Source: Brachypodium distachyon (taxonomy: Eukaryota; Streptophyta; Magnoliopsida; Poales; Poaceae). Taken from it: a stretch of DNA of 64,000 nt. Under the pieces are notes generated by a model. The model was not told the origin of the DNA and did no database searches. It worked only from the letters and a program-made list of their open reading frames with translations. Both the position numbers and the translations under genes were made by a program. Position 1 is the stretch's first letter, and every line of letters begins with the position of its first letter. Positions 20,990 through 35,352 of the stretch are shown in pieces. The stretch is taken from contig NC_016131.3 of assembly GCF_000005505.3 (NCBI RefSeq), positions 9,259,501-9,323,500 on the forward strand. The letters are read 5' to 3'.

Positions 20990-22717
20990 CAACAACGTGG
21001 GCGGTAACGGCAAGAAGTGGAGGCCACGCTGCCAGATATGTGGCTACTGGGGTCACAAAGCGTACGAGTGCTGCAGCCGCTTCGACCAGGACTACCGCGC
21101 ATATAATTCACGCGCGGGGAACGCAACCACCACGACCTCCAACTCGATCCCGCCCTGGTTCATGGACTCTGGGGCTACGGATCATCTGACGAGCGACCTC
21201 GAGCGCCTCCACGTCCACGAGCATTACAGAGGCAAGGATCAGGTCCAGGTGGCCAATGGTGCAGGTTTGTCTATTTCGCATATTGGTCATTCGACTTTAA
21301 CCGGTTCATCTCTCAAATTGAACAATGTCCATCATGTTCCTAATCTTAGCAAAAATCTCCTCTCCGTTTATCGTCTTGTATAGGATAATGACGTGTTTGT
21401 TGAGTTTCACCGTCACTTTTTCTTTGTTAAGGACAAGGTAATAAGGAGAATCCTGCTGGCCGGTAGAAGCCGGGGAGGTCTCTATCCCATCCCGTTCGCT
21501 CGCGCATCATCGTCGTCGCGTCATGCCTCCGCTAGTTCTGTCACGTCATCCCGATGGCATCAGCGTCTTGGTCATCCTACAAATAATGTAGTTCAGTCCG
21601 TAGTTAAATCTCATGAGCTTTCGTGTACTTCGGATAATTCATCTTTGGTTTGTGATACTTGTCAGTGTGCCAAGAGCCGCCAACTATCTTATAGTGCTTC
21701 TTCTCGTGTTTCTACTGCCCCTCTTGAACTTGTTCATTCTGATGTTTGGGGTAAAGCATGTATGTCCTCCGGGGCGTACCAGTACTATGTTAGTTTCATA
21801 GATGATTATTCTCGATTCACTTGGATTTATCTTCTTAAACACAAGTCTGACGTTGAACAAGTATTTTATGCTTTCCAGGCTTATGTTGAACGCCTTCTGA
21901 ATACTAAAATCAAGGCCATTCAGTCCGATTGGGGGGGTGAGTATCATCGTCTCAATCGCTACTTCCAGCGCACGGGTATTGTTCACCGTGTCTCGTGTCC
22001 ACATACGTCTCAGCAGAATGGGGTCGCTGAGCGTAAACATCGACATATAGTCGAAACAGGGCTTGCCCTGCTTGCACACTCCTCGCTTCCCCTTCATTAT
22101 TGGGATGAAGCGTTCTTGATGGCTTGCTATTTGATAAATCGCATGCCCACTCCGGTTCTCAATAAAGATACACCAATCTCTCGCTTGCTTCATGTTCAGC
22201 CGAACTATGATTTTCTCCGCGTCTTTGGATGCGCGTGTTGGCCGAGTCTCCGCAAATATAACTCACACAAACTAAATTTTCGTTCTAAGATGTGTGTTTT
22301 CCTCGGATATAGTCCTATGCATAAGGGGTACAAGTGTTTAGATCGCACTACGGGTAGAATCTATATCTCACGTGATGTCGTTTTCGATGAATTCGTGTTT
22401 CCTTGTGCTACACCTGGTGTTTCTGTTGATGTGTCCACTCTTGCAGATTCCATCGCTTTTCCTTCTAATGAACCGGTTACGAGTGTACCTATGCGAAATT
22501 ATGACTTGACTTACCTGTCCGCTGATCCGCCCGTGGTAGGCGAATTTCTTCCTGTGCAGGTGATCGACGTGCCCGGCGGGGCCAGCCCTCGTCTGCTCGA
22601 CGTGCATGGCGTGCATGCCTCGGGGCACGCGCCAGCACCTGCGTCGCAGGCCCCCGCGCCTGCTGGCGCTGCGGCCCCTTCTGTGCTGGGCCAGCCCATG
22701 ACGTCACCCGCGGCCGC
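20990..22717 (+). pseudogene. Copia gag end, protease and integrase (broken)
   Basis: Gag ends with a zinc knuckle (CQICGYWGHKAYEC). Protease has DSGATDH near 21170. Integrase has the GAG-pre-integrase WHQRLGHP at about 21550 and a core with D, D and E in the usual spacing (HSDVWG, FIDDYSRF, QQNGVAERKH). An in-frame TAG lies at 21381-21383 between protease and integrase, and another near 20952 in gag. The reading frame is lost where the solo LTR enters at 22718. Confidence 0.85.
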
Positions 22718-24045
22718 TGAAGGGGCACGTAGAGATAAACAAAAACCTTTTCCTACGCGAACTCCCAAGATCTAGCCGAGGTAGAAGGCCACAAGGATTA
22801 CCACTAGACGCGCAGTTGCGGATTATTGATGCGGCGCCTTGATGCAGTGCAGTCCCTCGATCCGATCCAGCCGATCCAATCCCGCGATCGTCGAAGTGTT
22901 GAACGTACAGCACCTCTGCCGGTATCCACACGTGCGAGGAGGAGCTCCGGTGGCGGACTGCTAGGTCCGGTGCGACGGTTGAACTGAATCGGGCTAGGGT
23001 TCTCAACGCATGAGAGTGGAAAAACCGTGCCCCTTAGGCATCCCACGCCCCTGCTTATATATCGAGTGGAAGTGGGCTCCAAGCCTTGTGGCCCATCCAC
23101 CCTGCGAGTCCAACTCGCATTGTCAGCCCAATTCCAGTTCGGGTCCAACCCGACCAAAAACTTGCTCCCGCTCTTAAGTGTGTGACCCCGCAGGCTCATG
23201 GCAACTTGGACACGATTGGAGTCCGACTCACAATCGATCAATCGGTAGCGGCTCCTAGCAGAACGTGCCGACTCCCAAGTACCATCGAGTCATGACGACG
23301 TACCTTCCAATGTGACATACGTCTTAGTCCCTTTTGCCTCACGATATACCTTGTCGAACTATAGGCGATTAATCGTCATCCCTTTAATAGTTCAACTCTC
23401 TTCTCGATCTGTGATATACGATTCATCCGACTAACTCTTAGTCGATCGACCCGGTTAACAGTTAACCAAGTCGCGCATGGCCATGCTTCCCGAATCATAT
23501 CACTCGAGAGGGCCCAGAGAATATCTCTCCAGTCGGAGGGGCAAAATCCCATCTTGGTTATCCACATCACACAGCTTGATTCTCAGTCAACCCGAACTCT
23601 GCCTTTATAACTGCCCTGTTACGGAACAACGTTTGACAGAACCTAAGTTGGTGATCCACAACTCGGATTGTGCGATAACCTCAGGTCTAAGGATTACATT
23701 GATTGAGACATGCAAATGACGACCTACTCGTTGCATCTCAATATGGGTCAGTCTGACTCGCTAAACTCTTTAGCCGAGTCCGTGTAAGCTGGAATGACAT
23801 CACCATGCCCATGACAAGTGGAACCGAGTCATCAGCCAACTTTCACATTAGTCTAGGTTATGTGTCCAGCACAACCTCAATGACTAAGGACAATTTAGTA
23901 TGAACAACATGAATACATAGTTCCACAATCAAATCACATATTCAATGATACATATCAGATGTTCAAATAAGGACAACTTAATAATATTTATGAATACATT
24001 GGGAATTACATCATACATGATTGCCTCTAGAGCATATTCCCAACA
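22718..24045 (-). mobile_element. Solo LTR (BARE/Angela-like Copia) nested in the Copia element
   Basis: Read on the minus strand it begins TGTTGGGAATATGCTCTAGA, like the start of Triticeae BARE/Angela LTRs, and ends CCCCTTCA, giving TG...CA ends over 1328 bp. A TATATAAG box lies near 23055 (minus strand). No internal retroelement genes are present, so it is a solo LTR. The flanking five bases (GCCGC left, GTGTC right) are not identical, but a five-base target duplication is the length that keeps the host frame in phase. Confidence 0.75.
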
Positions 24046-24050
24046 GTGTC

Positions 24051-25804
24051 GCCCCCGGCGCCCGATGCTTCCGCGTCGCCCGCCACTTCGGCCCAGCCCG
24101 TGTCGCTTGCTGCCGTGTCACCCGTCGCGGCACCTCCGGCTGGGTTGCCCGAGGTCCCTGCTGTTGCTCACCCGATGGTGACGCGTAACCGCGACGCTAC
24201 GCGGAAGGAGAAGACGTACACGGACGGGACGGTTTGTTATGATCCCCGTCGTCGAGCCTTCTTTGCTCCACCGACGTCACATCGTGATGCGCTGGATGAG
24301 CCCGCTTGGCGTGCTGCTATGGCGGACGAGATCGCTGCCCTCCGTGATACTAGAACATGGGTTCTCGTACCGTGACCCCCCCGGCGTCAACATTGTTGGC
24401 AGTAAATGGATCTTCAAGACCAAGCATCGGCCGGATGGTAGCATTGACAAGCATAAAGCTCGTTTGGTTGCTAGCGGCTTCACTCAGCAGCATGGCATTG
24501 ATTATGGTGACACGTTTAGCCCGGTTGTGAAGCCTGCTACGGTTCGCCTAGTTCTCGCTGTTTCTCGAGATTGGTGTCTACGACAGATTGATGTCAGCAA
24601 TGCCTTCCTCCATGGTTTCCTATCAGAGGATGTTTACATGCAGCAGCCCCCTGGCTTCGAGGATGATCGTTATCCCTCTCATGTGTGCAAACTTCAGCGT
24701 TCTTTGTATGGTCTGAAGCAGTCACCCCATGCATGGTATGCGCGCCTCAGTCAGCTCCTCCTGCAGCTTGGTTTTGAGTCTTCCAAAGCTGATATGTGCT
24801 TGTTCATCTTCTTGCAGGAAGGAGTTCAGATCTATATGATGGTCTATGTTGATGATATTGTTATTGCTGGCTCCACATCGGTTGTTGTTGATGGTCTGGT
24901 CAAGTCATTGGCTGCTACTTTTCCTATCAAGGATATGGGCAAGTTAGAGTACTTTCTTGGATTGGAAGCGTCTTACAATTCAGGGGGGATGACCGTCACC
25001 CAACGGAAGTATGCGTTGGATCTTCTTCATAGAGTTAACATGGAGAATTGCAAGTCCACTCCCACACCATTGCCGACGTCAGAGAGTTTGTCGCGAAGTA
25101 CTGGCACGTTGCTTGGCACCGAGGATTCTTTCAGGTACCGAAGCATTGTTGGTGGTTTACAGTACTTGACACTCACCAGACCGGATATCTCGTTCGCTGT
25201 GAACAAGGTGTATCAGTTTCTTTCACAGCCCACTGATGTTCATTGGGAGGCAGTAAAGCGTATTCTGCGATACGTGAAGGGAACGTTGCATACAGGCTTG
25301 CAGTTTCGTAGATCCCCTTTCACTGGCATTAGCATATTCACTGATGCTGACTGGGCCGGGTGCGTGGACGACCGTCGATCCACGAGTGGTTTTGCTGTGT
25401 TTGTTGGACCGAACTTGATTTCTTGGAGTTTGAAGAAGCAACCTACAGTCTCGAGATCGAGTACCGAATCTGAATACAAGGCAATGGCAAACGGCGCTGC
25501 TGAAGCTATCTGGGTAGATTCGTTGCTCAAGGAGCTCGGCGTTACTCAGCAGCGTACACCCATTCTTTGGTGTGATAACTTAGGGGCCACGTACCTCACG
25601 GCGAATCCGGTCTTCCATGCTCGAACGAAGCACATTGAGATCGACTTCCACTTTGTGCGAGAGCGGGTTGCTGCAGGTGCACTCGAGGTTCGGTTCATCT
25701 CCTCCAATGACCACCTGGCTGATGTGTTCACAAAGCCAGCGACTCGACAGATGATAGACCATTTCAAGTCCAATCTAAATCTTGTATGTAATAGTTTAGA
25801 TTGA
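24051..25804 (+). pseudogene. Copia reverse transcriptase and RNase H (frameshifted)
   Basis: After the nested LTR the frame resumes and runs to a stop at 24373-24375, where a one-base shift moves the RT into a new frame open to 25804. RT shows [18 protein letters not shown] and the YVDDIV catalytic motif; RNase H shows DADWAGC and SSTESEYKA. Integrase before RT is the Copia order. Confidence 0.88.
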
Positions 25805-25811
25805 GGGGGAG

Positions 25812-26071
25812 TGTTAGAAACGGACTCCATTACGTATACGTGTGGTTACGTACCCGTATTGTATTGTAATTGTATTGACCTGTCTGAGTATATAAATAGA
25901 GGAGAGGTGGAGGCTTAGACCCTACGAAACCCTAAACCTATTCTTCAAACTGTGCCATCCCACACCTCCATGAATGTGACTTGGAGTACACTACAAGACT
26001 TAGACTAAGACTAGACTAGGAGTAGACTAAGACTTGACTCGACTAAACAGCGCTAAGTTTATTCTTCAACA
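25812..26071 (+). repeat. 3' LTR of the Copia element
   Basis: It starts TGTTAGAAACGG right after the polypurine tract and ends TTCTTCAACA, so TGTT and AACA are inverted. A TATA box, TATATAAATA, lies near 25889-25898. 260 bp. No partner LTR is found to the left. Confidence 0.8.
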
Positions 26072-26158
26072 CTGAACACATTAATGATGTGATGATGTGG
26101 CATGCTTGCATGTTGAGAGAAATTAAGTAGTGGATTTCTTATACTTAGATATAAAAGA
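26072..26158 (-). mobile_element. Second Helitron copy, 5' end
   Basis: It matches 20321-20409 with a few changes and on the minus strand begins TCTTTTATATCTAAGTA after a host A. Together with 20411-20470 it brackets the retroelement DNA, which therefore entered a second Helitron copy. Confidence 0.65.
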
Positions 26159-27412
26159 TAAAAGATTTATATCTCTTGTAATTTCTAACTGTCACAGATT
26201 TATCAAAAATGATCAGAAGCACCCAAACATGTCCGAACAGTGGAGGAACAACCTAACAAACATGTTATTTATTTGGTTCCGTAGGTATTGTTGAGGAGAT
26301 TATGTGATTGTTGGTCTGATTGTCTGAACTGGGAAGATTAGTTTCATAATATCAATAGATTGGAGAATAGGGCTAGTGATGATCTAGCGGCTTTTGCTAG
26401 AACAAGCAACGTACTTCATGTTGGTTCCCGATGTACCCTCTCGAGTTGGGCAATTCCGATGGTGTAATCCTTCTTTGATGCCATATACATCTTACCTGAA
26501 AAAAAATCCAAAGCAGAACAAGAAACAGCGTGCATATGTGATTACTGGCTAAAGTAATCTAGTCAAGATGTGCATGCATCTATCGCTACTTTAACCAGAG
26601 GAAACAAAATATCATCTAGCCGTTTTAGTGGCTCCAATTATAATAGTTTAGATTTAAGGACTGTCTAATTGTCATCTAGCTGTTTTTCTTTTCGCTTCTT
26701 TTCTTTTTTCAATCACCTAACACATATTTTCGTCCATATATAGATTTTCTTTTAGAACATCGTCCATATAGAGATTTTTTTTTGAGCATTCGTCCATATA
26801 GATTTTTTTTTTTTTGAGGGATACATGGTCTTCCGGCTCCCCTGAAATTCAGTCAAACGAACGAAAACACTTGCCAGACTTCTCTCCAGTGAAATGCCTG
26901 TGTTGTTTGTCCAGCCCACCCGATTGATGGGTTTACGTTTATTGTGTTGGGCCACTAATAGAGCCCACCATTTAAGAAAAACTAAGCTAAAAGGCTAGTT
27001 GACCCCTGTGCTTTTTTTACAACACATACCCCTGTTGTCTGCGTAACTATAACACCAGTTGTGATTCCCTGAGCTAGAAATGAAGTGAAGTTTGTCTCAA
27101 AAAATGAGAGGAAGTGACGTGAAACGGCCGTAACGAGATTAGTCTCTTTACGAATCATATCAAATATCAAACAAAACAAAAGGAGATGTCAGATATTTAG
27201 TCAGAAAAGGTACAGAAAACTGACAACCGAAAGAACTAGACTAAAAGAACAACTTCAGGAAATTTCGGATGATGACGCTAGATAAAATTCAGAACCACAA
27301 TGCAGTTACAACACACAAAAACCAACAGATGATACAGGCCAGATTTTGAAATTTCCAGAAAATAACAGCAACAACAAAAAAAGTCAGGACCTGCCTGATC
27401 CTGCTAAACATT
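26159..27412. other. Intergenic, AT-rich, with a small minisatellite
   Basis: No gene is recognised. T-rich tracts run from 26690 to 26820, with the CGTCCATATA minisatellite listed separately. Confidence 0.5.
26731..26815. repeat. 30-bp minisatellite, three copies
   Basis: CGTCCATATA followed by (TA/GA)GATTTT-type T-rich sequence starts at 26731, 26761 and 26791, exactly 30 bp apart. Confidence 0.75.
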
Positions 27413-27413
27413 G

Positions 27414-28516
27414 TGTTGGTGGTTGCCATTCCATGTGAGATAGGAGGGATGCCTATGAGAGCTGCCGGTGCGTCACAGCCTATTCGAATAGGTGCATTGG
27501 CTACTGCACATGCAAATGCACCCACCGATCAGCAAAGAGTGATGCTTGGTGAGAACTTGTACCCTCTTGTTGATCAGCTGGAGCATGACCAGGCTGCCAA
27601 GGTGACTGGCATGCTTCTGAAAATGGCCCTTCTTGGATGGTCGTTTTCAGCCCGATTACAGGGGTATTTTACGGAGCCCACTAATTTTCCGGTCCAACCT
27701 CCAAAACTCACTTGGTTGGTCGTTTCAGGATTCTTTTCCGCTTGTTTCCAGCCCGTTACGCCCGGAAAACAATGCAGACCTCTGGAGGCCCGGATAACTA
27801 CACGAGGGAGACGCAGAGACGGAGATCGACACAAAGAGAGAGGCGACGGGACGAGAGAAATCCATCGCGTTGGGTGGCAGCGATGCCGGCATGTTGAGGC
27901 GATGCAGCGACGAGATCGAGCGGAGGCGCTGCCGCCGCCGGCTGCGACAAGGGGATCTAGCGGCGGCTTCGATCATGGGATCCAGCGGTGGCTTCGACCA
28001 TGGGATCCAACGGCGGCTTCGACAATGCGAGCGAGCTGCGACAGGGGAATCCAACGGCGGCGGCGGCGGCGGCGTTGGGATCTAGCGGCGGAGGCGCAGC
28101 GGCAGCGGCCGGGATTCAGCGACCGCGACCGCGACAACGAGATCCCAATCCCCGATTTGATCCAATATCTTGTTGGTTTTGTGTTCTGGTATTTTTATGA
28201 ATCCAAACCAATTCGTACGTGTGTCGATTTTGTAGTTTTGATCGGATTTCTTGCTGGTTCTTTGTTCTGGAATTTTGGTGAAATCAAAAGAGAACTGGTC
28301 CTGTCATTAAACGTAATATCTTCTCCCAAACACTGGAACGTAGGATTTTTTGATTCACCCGTAATCTTTAGTGCACGCTATAATACACCTGTGGGAATTT
28401 ACAGGTGAAGAATTTTACCTAGTTCCCAAGCGGGGCAGGTGTTGCACCTGCTAGGGTCGCCAGATGCTCTGGAGGCCAAGGTTGGCGAAGCCATGGAGGT
28501 TCTCTGTAGGCTGTAG
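27414..28516 (+). pseudogene. Poly(A)-binding protein C-terminal fragment (MLLE domain), split by insertion
   Basis: 27414-27625 reads GGMPMRAAGASQPIRIGALA and then LGENLYPLVDQLEHDQAAKV, the linker and first half of the PABP C-terminal MLLE domain. The rest of the domain (VLHLLGSPDALEAKVGEAME, then a stop at 28514-28516) resumes about 800 bp later. In cytoplasmic PABPs this domain binds PAM2 peptides of translation and deadenylation factors. Only the last ~110 codons of a ~650-codon protein are present, no exon structure is seen, and the domain is cut, so it is a fragment of a retrocopy or a transposed piece. It ends 207 bp before the start codon of CRK copy B. Confidence 0.8.
27625..28430. 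mobile_element. ~800-bp insertion in the PABP fragment, class uncertain
   Basis: The insertion interrupts the MLLE codons. Its ends have weakly similar inverted stretches (GATTACAGGGGTATTTTACG near 27653 and the inverse CCCACAGGTGTATTATAGCG near 28377). Inside is a GC-rich segment with three ~26-bp repeats of GGCTTCGANCATGGGATCCA (about 27960-28035), then two similar ~80-bp blocks containing TTGTTGGTTTTGTGTTCTGG. This looks like a first exon and intron start caught by a MULE-type element, but no clear target duplication was found. Confidence 0.4.
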
Positions 28517-28576
28517 CGCTCAGCAGCAGTGCGGCAAAGGTGCCAAATAGAACTCATCTTCCGCATCGTGGTCTCG

Positions 28577-28597
28577 TGGACTAGTCATGGTCAACAG
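28577..28597 (+). promoter_or_regulatory. Conserved CRK promoter block with W-box (copy B)
   Basis: GTGGACTAGTCATGGTCAAC is shared with copy C (there interrupted by a short insert). GGTCAA at 28589-28594 is the inverse of the W-box core TTGACC. It lies about 130 bp before the ATG. Confidence 0.5.
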
Positions 28598-28722
28598 CCC
28601 CATGCGACGCGCCAATCGGCCCATGAAACCGTCTGTTCATTTCCTCTGCTTTTCATAACCTTCTCCAGAGAGCAGCAAGCCACCAGCTTGTGAGTGTAGT
28701 AATTAGTCAACCGTTGGCAACA

Positions 28723-31567
<2,845 letters not shown>

Positions 31568-32119
31568 TGGATTGTCGACAAGCACACTTCACTACGGCTT
31601 TTAGTTATCAGCGGCCTGAGACATAAGCTTTTTTCAGTCGATCTCGTCAGCTGTCAATCTTGCGTATTAAGAGTCGTCGAATAAGAGGTATTTGTTCTGT
31701 TTTTGGGGTGGGCTGCAGGCATATACTAGCAGGCCCATTTGTGGTTGGGCTCAGAAACGATTGTTTCTTCATTATGTTTTCCTGGATTCTTTTGTTTCAT
31801 GCAAGCTTGTATTTTTTTTTTCTGTTTACTGTGCTAGTCTGGATACATGTGGTGTGCTACTAGGACCTTCTTCTTTTTCATATCCAAATTGCTATTTGTC
31901 ATGAACTCTTCACCGTTGGATTTCTGGGTTTGTGCGGATCTTTACATCTTAGCACAAATTGTTTGAATTGTGCACTGAAACAACTATAGTTGCACCAAAA
32001 AATTAAGTGTGCAATTACAATGCAAATGATTGTGGAAAGAGAAAGATTAAAAGATCCAGAAAGATGCAATTCGTCTTCCACGGGAAGTTACACTGCCAAA
32101 TATATCACCAAACTCTTGA
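31568..32119. other. 3' flank of CRK copy B, nothing recognised
   Basis: T-rich sequence without a feature. It is not homologous by eye to the flanks shared by copies A and C. Confidence 0.5.
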
Positions 32120-33080
32120 GTGCTACCATCTGCCTCCTCCCTCCTCCCTCCCCCGCATTGCCGCCACCGGAGGACGGGCCGGCGAAGTCGGGCGCGTCCT
32201 GGGAAGGTGGCGGCGGGGTGGATTTTCGCCTTCTTACGTGCCTGGGGCACGGAGGCGCGAGGGAGGCCGCCGGGGCGTCGTGGCTTCGGTGGCGGCGCTG
32301 GATCCATGGCTCGCGTGGCAGGATCCGGTGATGGAGGCGCCGGATCCGTGGTTGGTGGTGTTGGATCCAGTGGGTTCCGAGGTGTTGGCGCGAGGCGGCA
32401 TTCTCGGTGTGCGGGCCCGTTCTGGGCCTGGCAGGCCTCCCCAACCATCCCCGTTGTGAGCTCTGGGGGAAACCTCATGTTCAGGTTTTCTGGACCGGAT
32501 GATGGCGGTGCTCGGCGTCGTTCTCCATATTGATGGCATTGTCTTTGGAGTTGACACCGGCTCCGGTGGATGGAGGCTTGTAGTTGCGTTGCGATTTGTG
32601 CGGCGACGACAATGGTGACGTGGGATGCAGGGTCTCGGCGTGGTCTTTGGCGTCGACCGTTTGTGGTCTTCTGTCTTTGTCCTTGCAGCGATCTATGTGT
32701 AAGCGATGGTGTCGGAGCTCTAGCCTTGCAGAGTTCCCTTCTGTGTCTGCTTGAGTGAAGTCGGAGTCGCCGGTCGGGGGTGTTGTTGCCGATGACGATG
32801 ACGTTGTGTGGTGGACGCGCTGGGTGCCTCCTACGGTTTGGTGGCGAAGGTGCCTCGTGGAAGGTGGTTCGATGTTCGGCGATCTACAGCGCAAGACCTG
32901 CCTTTCTTCCTGTCTGAGCTTGTACTCAAAATCGGAGCTGCCTTGTCATCGACGTGTGGGCTGACTGTTTGGCATACGTCGACGTGGGCTACAGGCGATT
33001 GTCGCGATGAGGGCTTGTTGGCAGTATTTGCGGTGAAGTCGGAGTCGCCAGCTCGAGGAGTGATGTGTGATGACGATGTG
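32120..33080 (+). mobile_element. Probable LINE 5' untranslated region relic
   Basis: A C/T-rich start (CCTCCTCCCTCCTCCCTCCC) is followed by a long GC-rich stretch with repeated GGATCC words and GGTGGCGG runs, then GTCGGAGTCGCC twice (32760, 33040). Open frames occur on both strands but none shows a domain. This composition is usual for 5' ends of grass LINEs; no RT follows directly, so the call is tentative. Confidence 0.35.
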
Positions 33081-35150
33081 TTTGACACAAAAAATACTTA
33101 AAAAGTATCTCCCATGCGCTGGTGGAAAATTAAAACGCGGACGTAACAGTGTACCTAAATACACAAATAAAACATATAGGGAAATATGCATTTTATTAAT
33201 CTCAATTAGAGAAACAAAATTACAATTTCCCTTAAACGGAGTGCGCTCCGTGGCCTGCAAGCGCGGCCAATATGACATGGGCGATTGTGGTGTCTTGGTT
33301 CACGAGGCCTCGTAAAGCTCCCGCTTAATTACTCCCGCGGCTCGAGCCACGAGACACATCCGATTAAGCTGCTGCAATGGTCGTCGTCTTCGAGTCTCTC
33401 GTCTTCTCCATGTGCTTGGTGTAGACGGTGGTGGTGCAGAGGTGAAGGCGAGTTCGCCCATCACTCCGGCGATGCTGAGCCATAGCGCTCCGGCTTGTCA
33501 TGTCCAATGATGAAAGTGTCTATAGCCTCGTCGGCTTAGACAGGTAGGTGGCCTTCGCCTTGTCGGTGCCGGGCCTGGTGATGTCCGCCTTACCGGTGTC
33601 GGACGGGATGACTTGCTAGCACCTCCTCGGTGCAAGCAAGTAATGGGTCACCTCATCAGAGAAGAACTAGTCGGGGTTGGACGATGTCGAGGATGACTTT
33701 TGGAGTAGAGATCGGTGGTGGTGTTGACGGCGATGTGTGGTGGATGCCGTGTATGGCGGTGTCTCGATGGGCACCGCGTGGAAGGCCGCCTGAGCGGCAG
33801 CGGCTAGCGCGTTGCCAGGTTGATGAAGAATACACCAAAGCGGGCCCCATGCATGGCAGGCGTGAAGAGGAAGGAATATACCCACAAGCTGCTAGTCACA
33901 GCCCGCGGTGACATGTCGCCATCATCTCCAGCAGCGACCGGCAGAAGCCTTCGCAGGCCGGCGGTTGACTACCCGGCATTGAGGATACCGGTGGCCGGCA
34001 ATCTCGCGGCGAGGCCTAGGAGCATGTGTGCACGAACACAAGACGACTTTTATCTGCATAAAAAATAATTAGGTTCTAATCTGAAGTCGTGTGCAGGTCC
34101 AAGCTGGGACACACGCAAGAAGGGATCAACACCCTTGGTAGATCTGGATTTCGGCGAACAACACCCGTGGGGTGTCGACGGTGAGGGCCCGTCCATGGCG
34201 CCGATGGCGACGGCCACGCCCGGGTCGATGGCGTTTTCCTGTGGCGATCGCTGCCGCGGCCGGCCGACAACGGGCAAGGTGCCACGGGCATACACCTCGT
34301 CGTCAAACTCCAGCTGCTTGGTGTCCTTGTAGCTGCAGTAGCTGCCTGCAGCCACGTCCTTGATTCTTCCTCTGCATAGGAAAGAAACACTAGAGGATAT
34401 TACCTTCTTGATGCATGGCCATTGCCCTTTGTCTCACCTCACGGCTGAGGCTGCCATGCCCAGACACGCGGCCTGGAGTGCCCGGCAGAGTCGGCCCTGT
34501 ACGTACGTGAGTTGTGGTTAAACCTTCTCTTGTGCGGCTGGACGCCGCCCATGCCCTGGGCGCCGCCGCCGTGTCACGCCTCCTGGCCGAGGTCGCCGCC
34601 CTCCGTCTAGGGCACGCGCTGCCGCCCTTACCTCATGGACGAGGCACCGTCGCCGCCTGGGGCGCGTCCTCCTCCCGTGCTCCTGCGTTTCCTGGAGGTG
34701 GCTCCCCTCCCCCGGTATGTCCTGGTTCCTGGTATTTACAGACACGGCAAAGGCGGTAGGTTTCAAAGAAGAGAAGGCAGTCCGGAGGATTTCCAAAACA
34801 ACTAATATTTTGCGATTGATTGCCAATCTCGCTGATGCTTTCCAAAGTAATTGACAGCTTTTCATATTTCCTTCTATGAGCAGCGCCAGAAATCTTCACG
34901 CGCACGTAGGGCATGCAGCAGCTAGCATATGGCCGATATATACACATGCATGTGCTGTTCGTGGTGTTTAGCTAATTGGAGCTCACACACGTATATGCAT
35001 GCATGCATAATATGGAATTATGGATCAAATTAAGGAGGACTGCATGCGCATTGTCTGAACTTGTACCCATGTAATATATTTTTATGCATGTCTAAAGATA
35101 TAATTGATACAAAATCTCATCGAACACGATGACACATTCAAACAACATCG
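33081..35150. other. Intergenic, GC-rich patches, nothing recognised
   Basis: Several open frames of 60-115 codons occur on both strands (for example 34050-34355 minus, 34514-34759 plus) but none shows a recognisable domain, and overlapping frames in GC-rich DNA are expected by chance. The text from 33150 to 33480 looks like an antisense 3' end but has no identifiable gene. Confidence 0.45.
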
Positions 35151-35159
35151 ACGACGGTC

Positions 35160-35352
35160 TTCTCCCTCGATAGTTTGTGTGTACTGTGTTTGGTAGCCAA
35201 GTCGGCTTGTGGTGTCCTTGGGGCTGTCATATTTGATGGCTCTTGGAAGTGTTGTAACGGTTTTTGCCCGGTTTTTCGTTAATTAACCGCCGATCGAAAC
35301 TTCTTTTTTATTAATGAGATGAGGCAAAGCTTTTGCCTCCGTTTCGAAAAAC
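35160..35352 (+). mobile_element. LINE 3' end
   Basis: The stretch contains TTTTTGCCCGGTTTTTCGTT, then GAGGCAAAGCTTTTGCCTCC and CGTTTCGAAAAA, the usual ending of grass non-LTR retrotransposons. Upstream coding is lost. Confidence 0.6.

Larger units (their letters stand above)
20690..26071 (+). mobile_element. Ty1/Copia retrotransposon, 5'-truncated and inactive
   Basis: In order: a Gly-rich gag end with a CCHC knuckle, protease, integrase, reverse transcriptase, RNase H, polypurine tract (GAGGGGGAG, 25803-25811) and a 3' LTR (25812-26071). The 5' LTR and most of gag are missing. Coding is broken by stops and a frameshift, and a foreign solo LTR (22718-24045) sits in the integrase-RT linker. 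The element lies inside a Helitron copy. It cannot move on its own. Confidence 0.88.

Noticed and set aside
27413..28408. A 331-codon open frame read as one protein
   Set aside because: Only its first ~70 codons are PABP; the rest is inserted DNA that happens to lack stops.
32007..32894. Several 100-150-codon frames on both strands
   Set aside because: Low-complexity, mutually overlapping, no domain; more likely a LINE 5' untranslated region.
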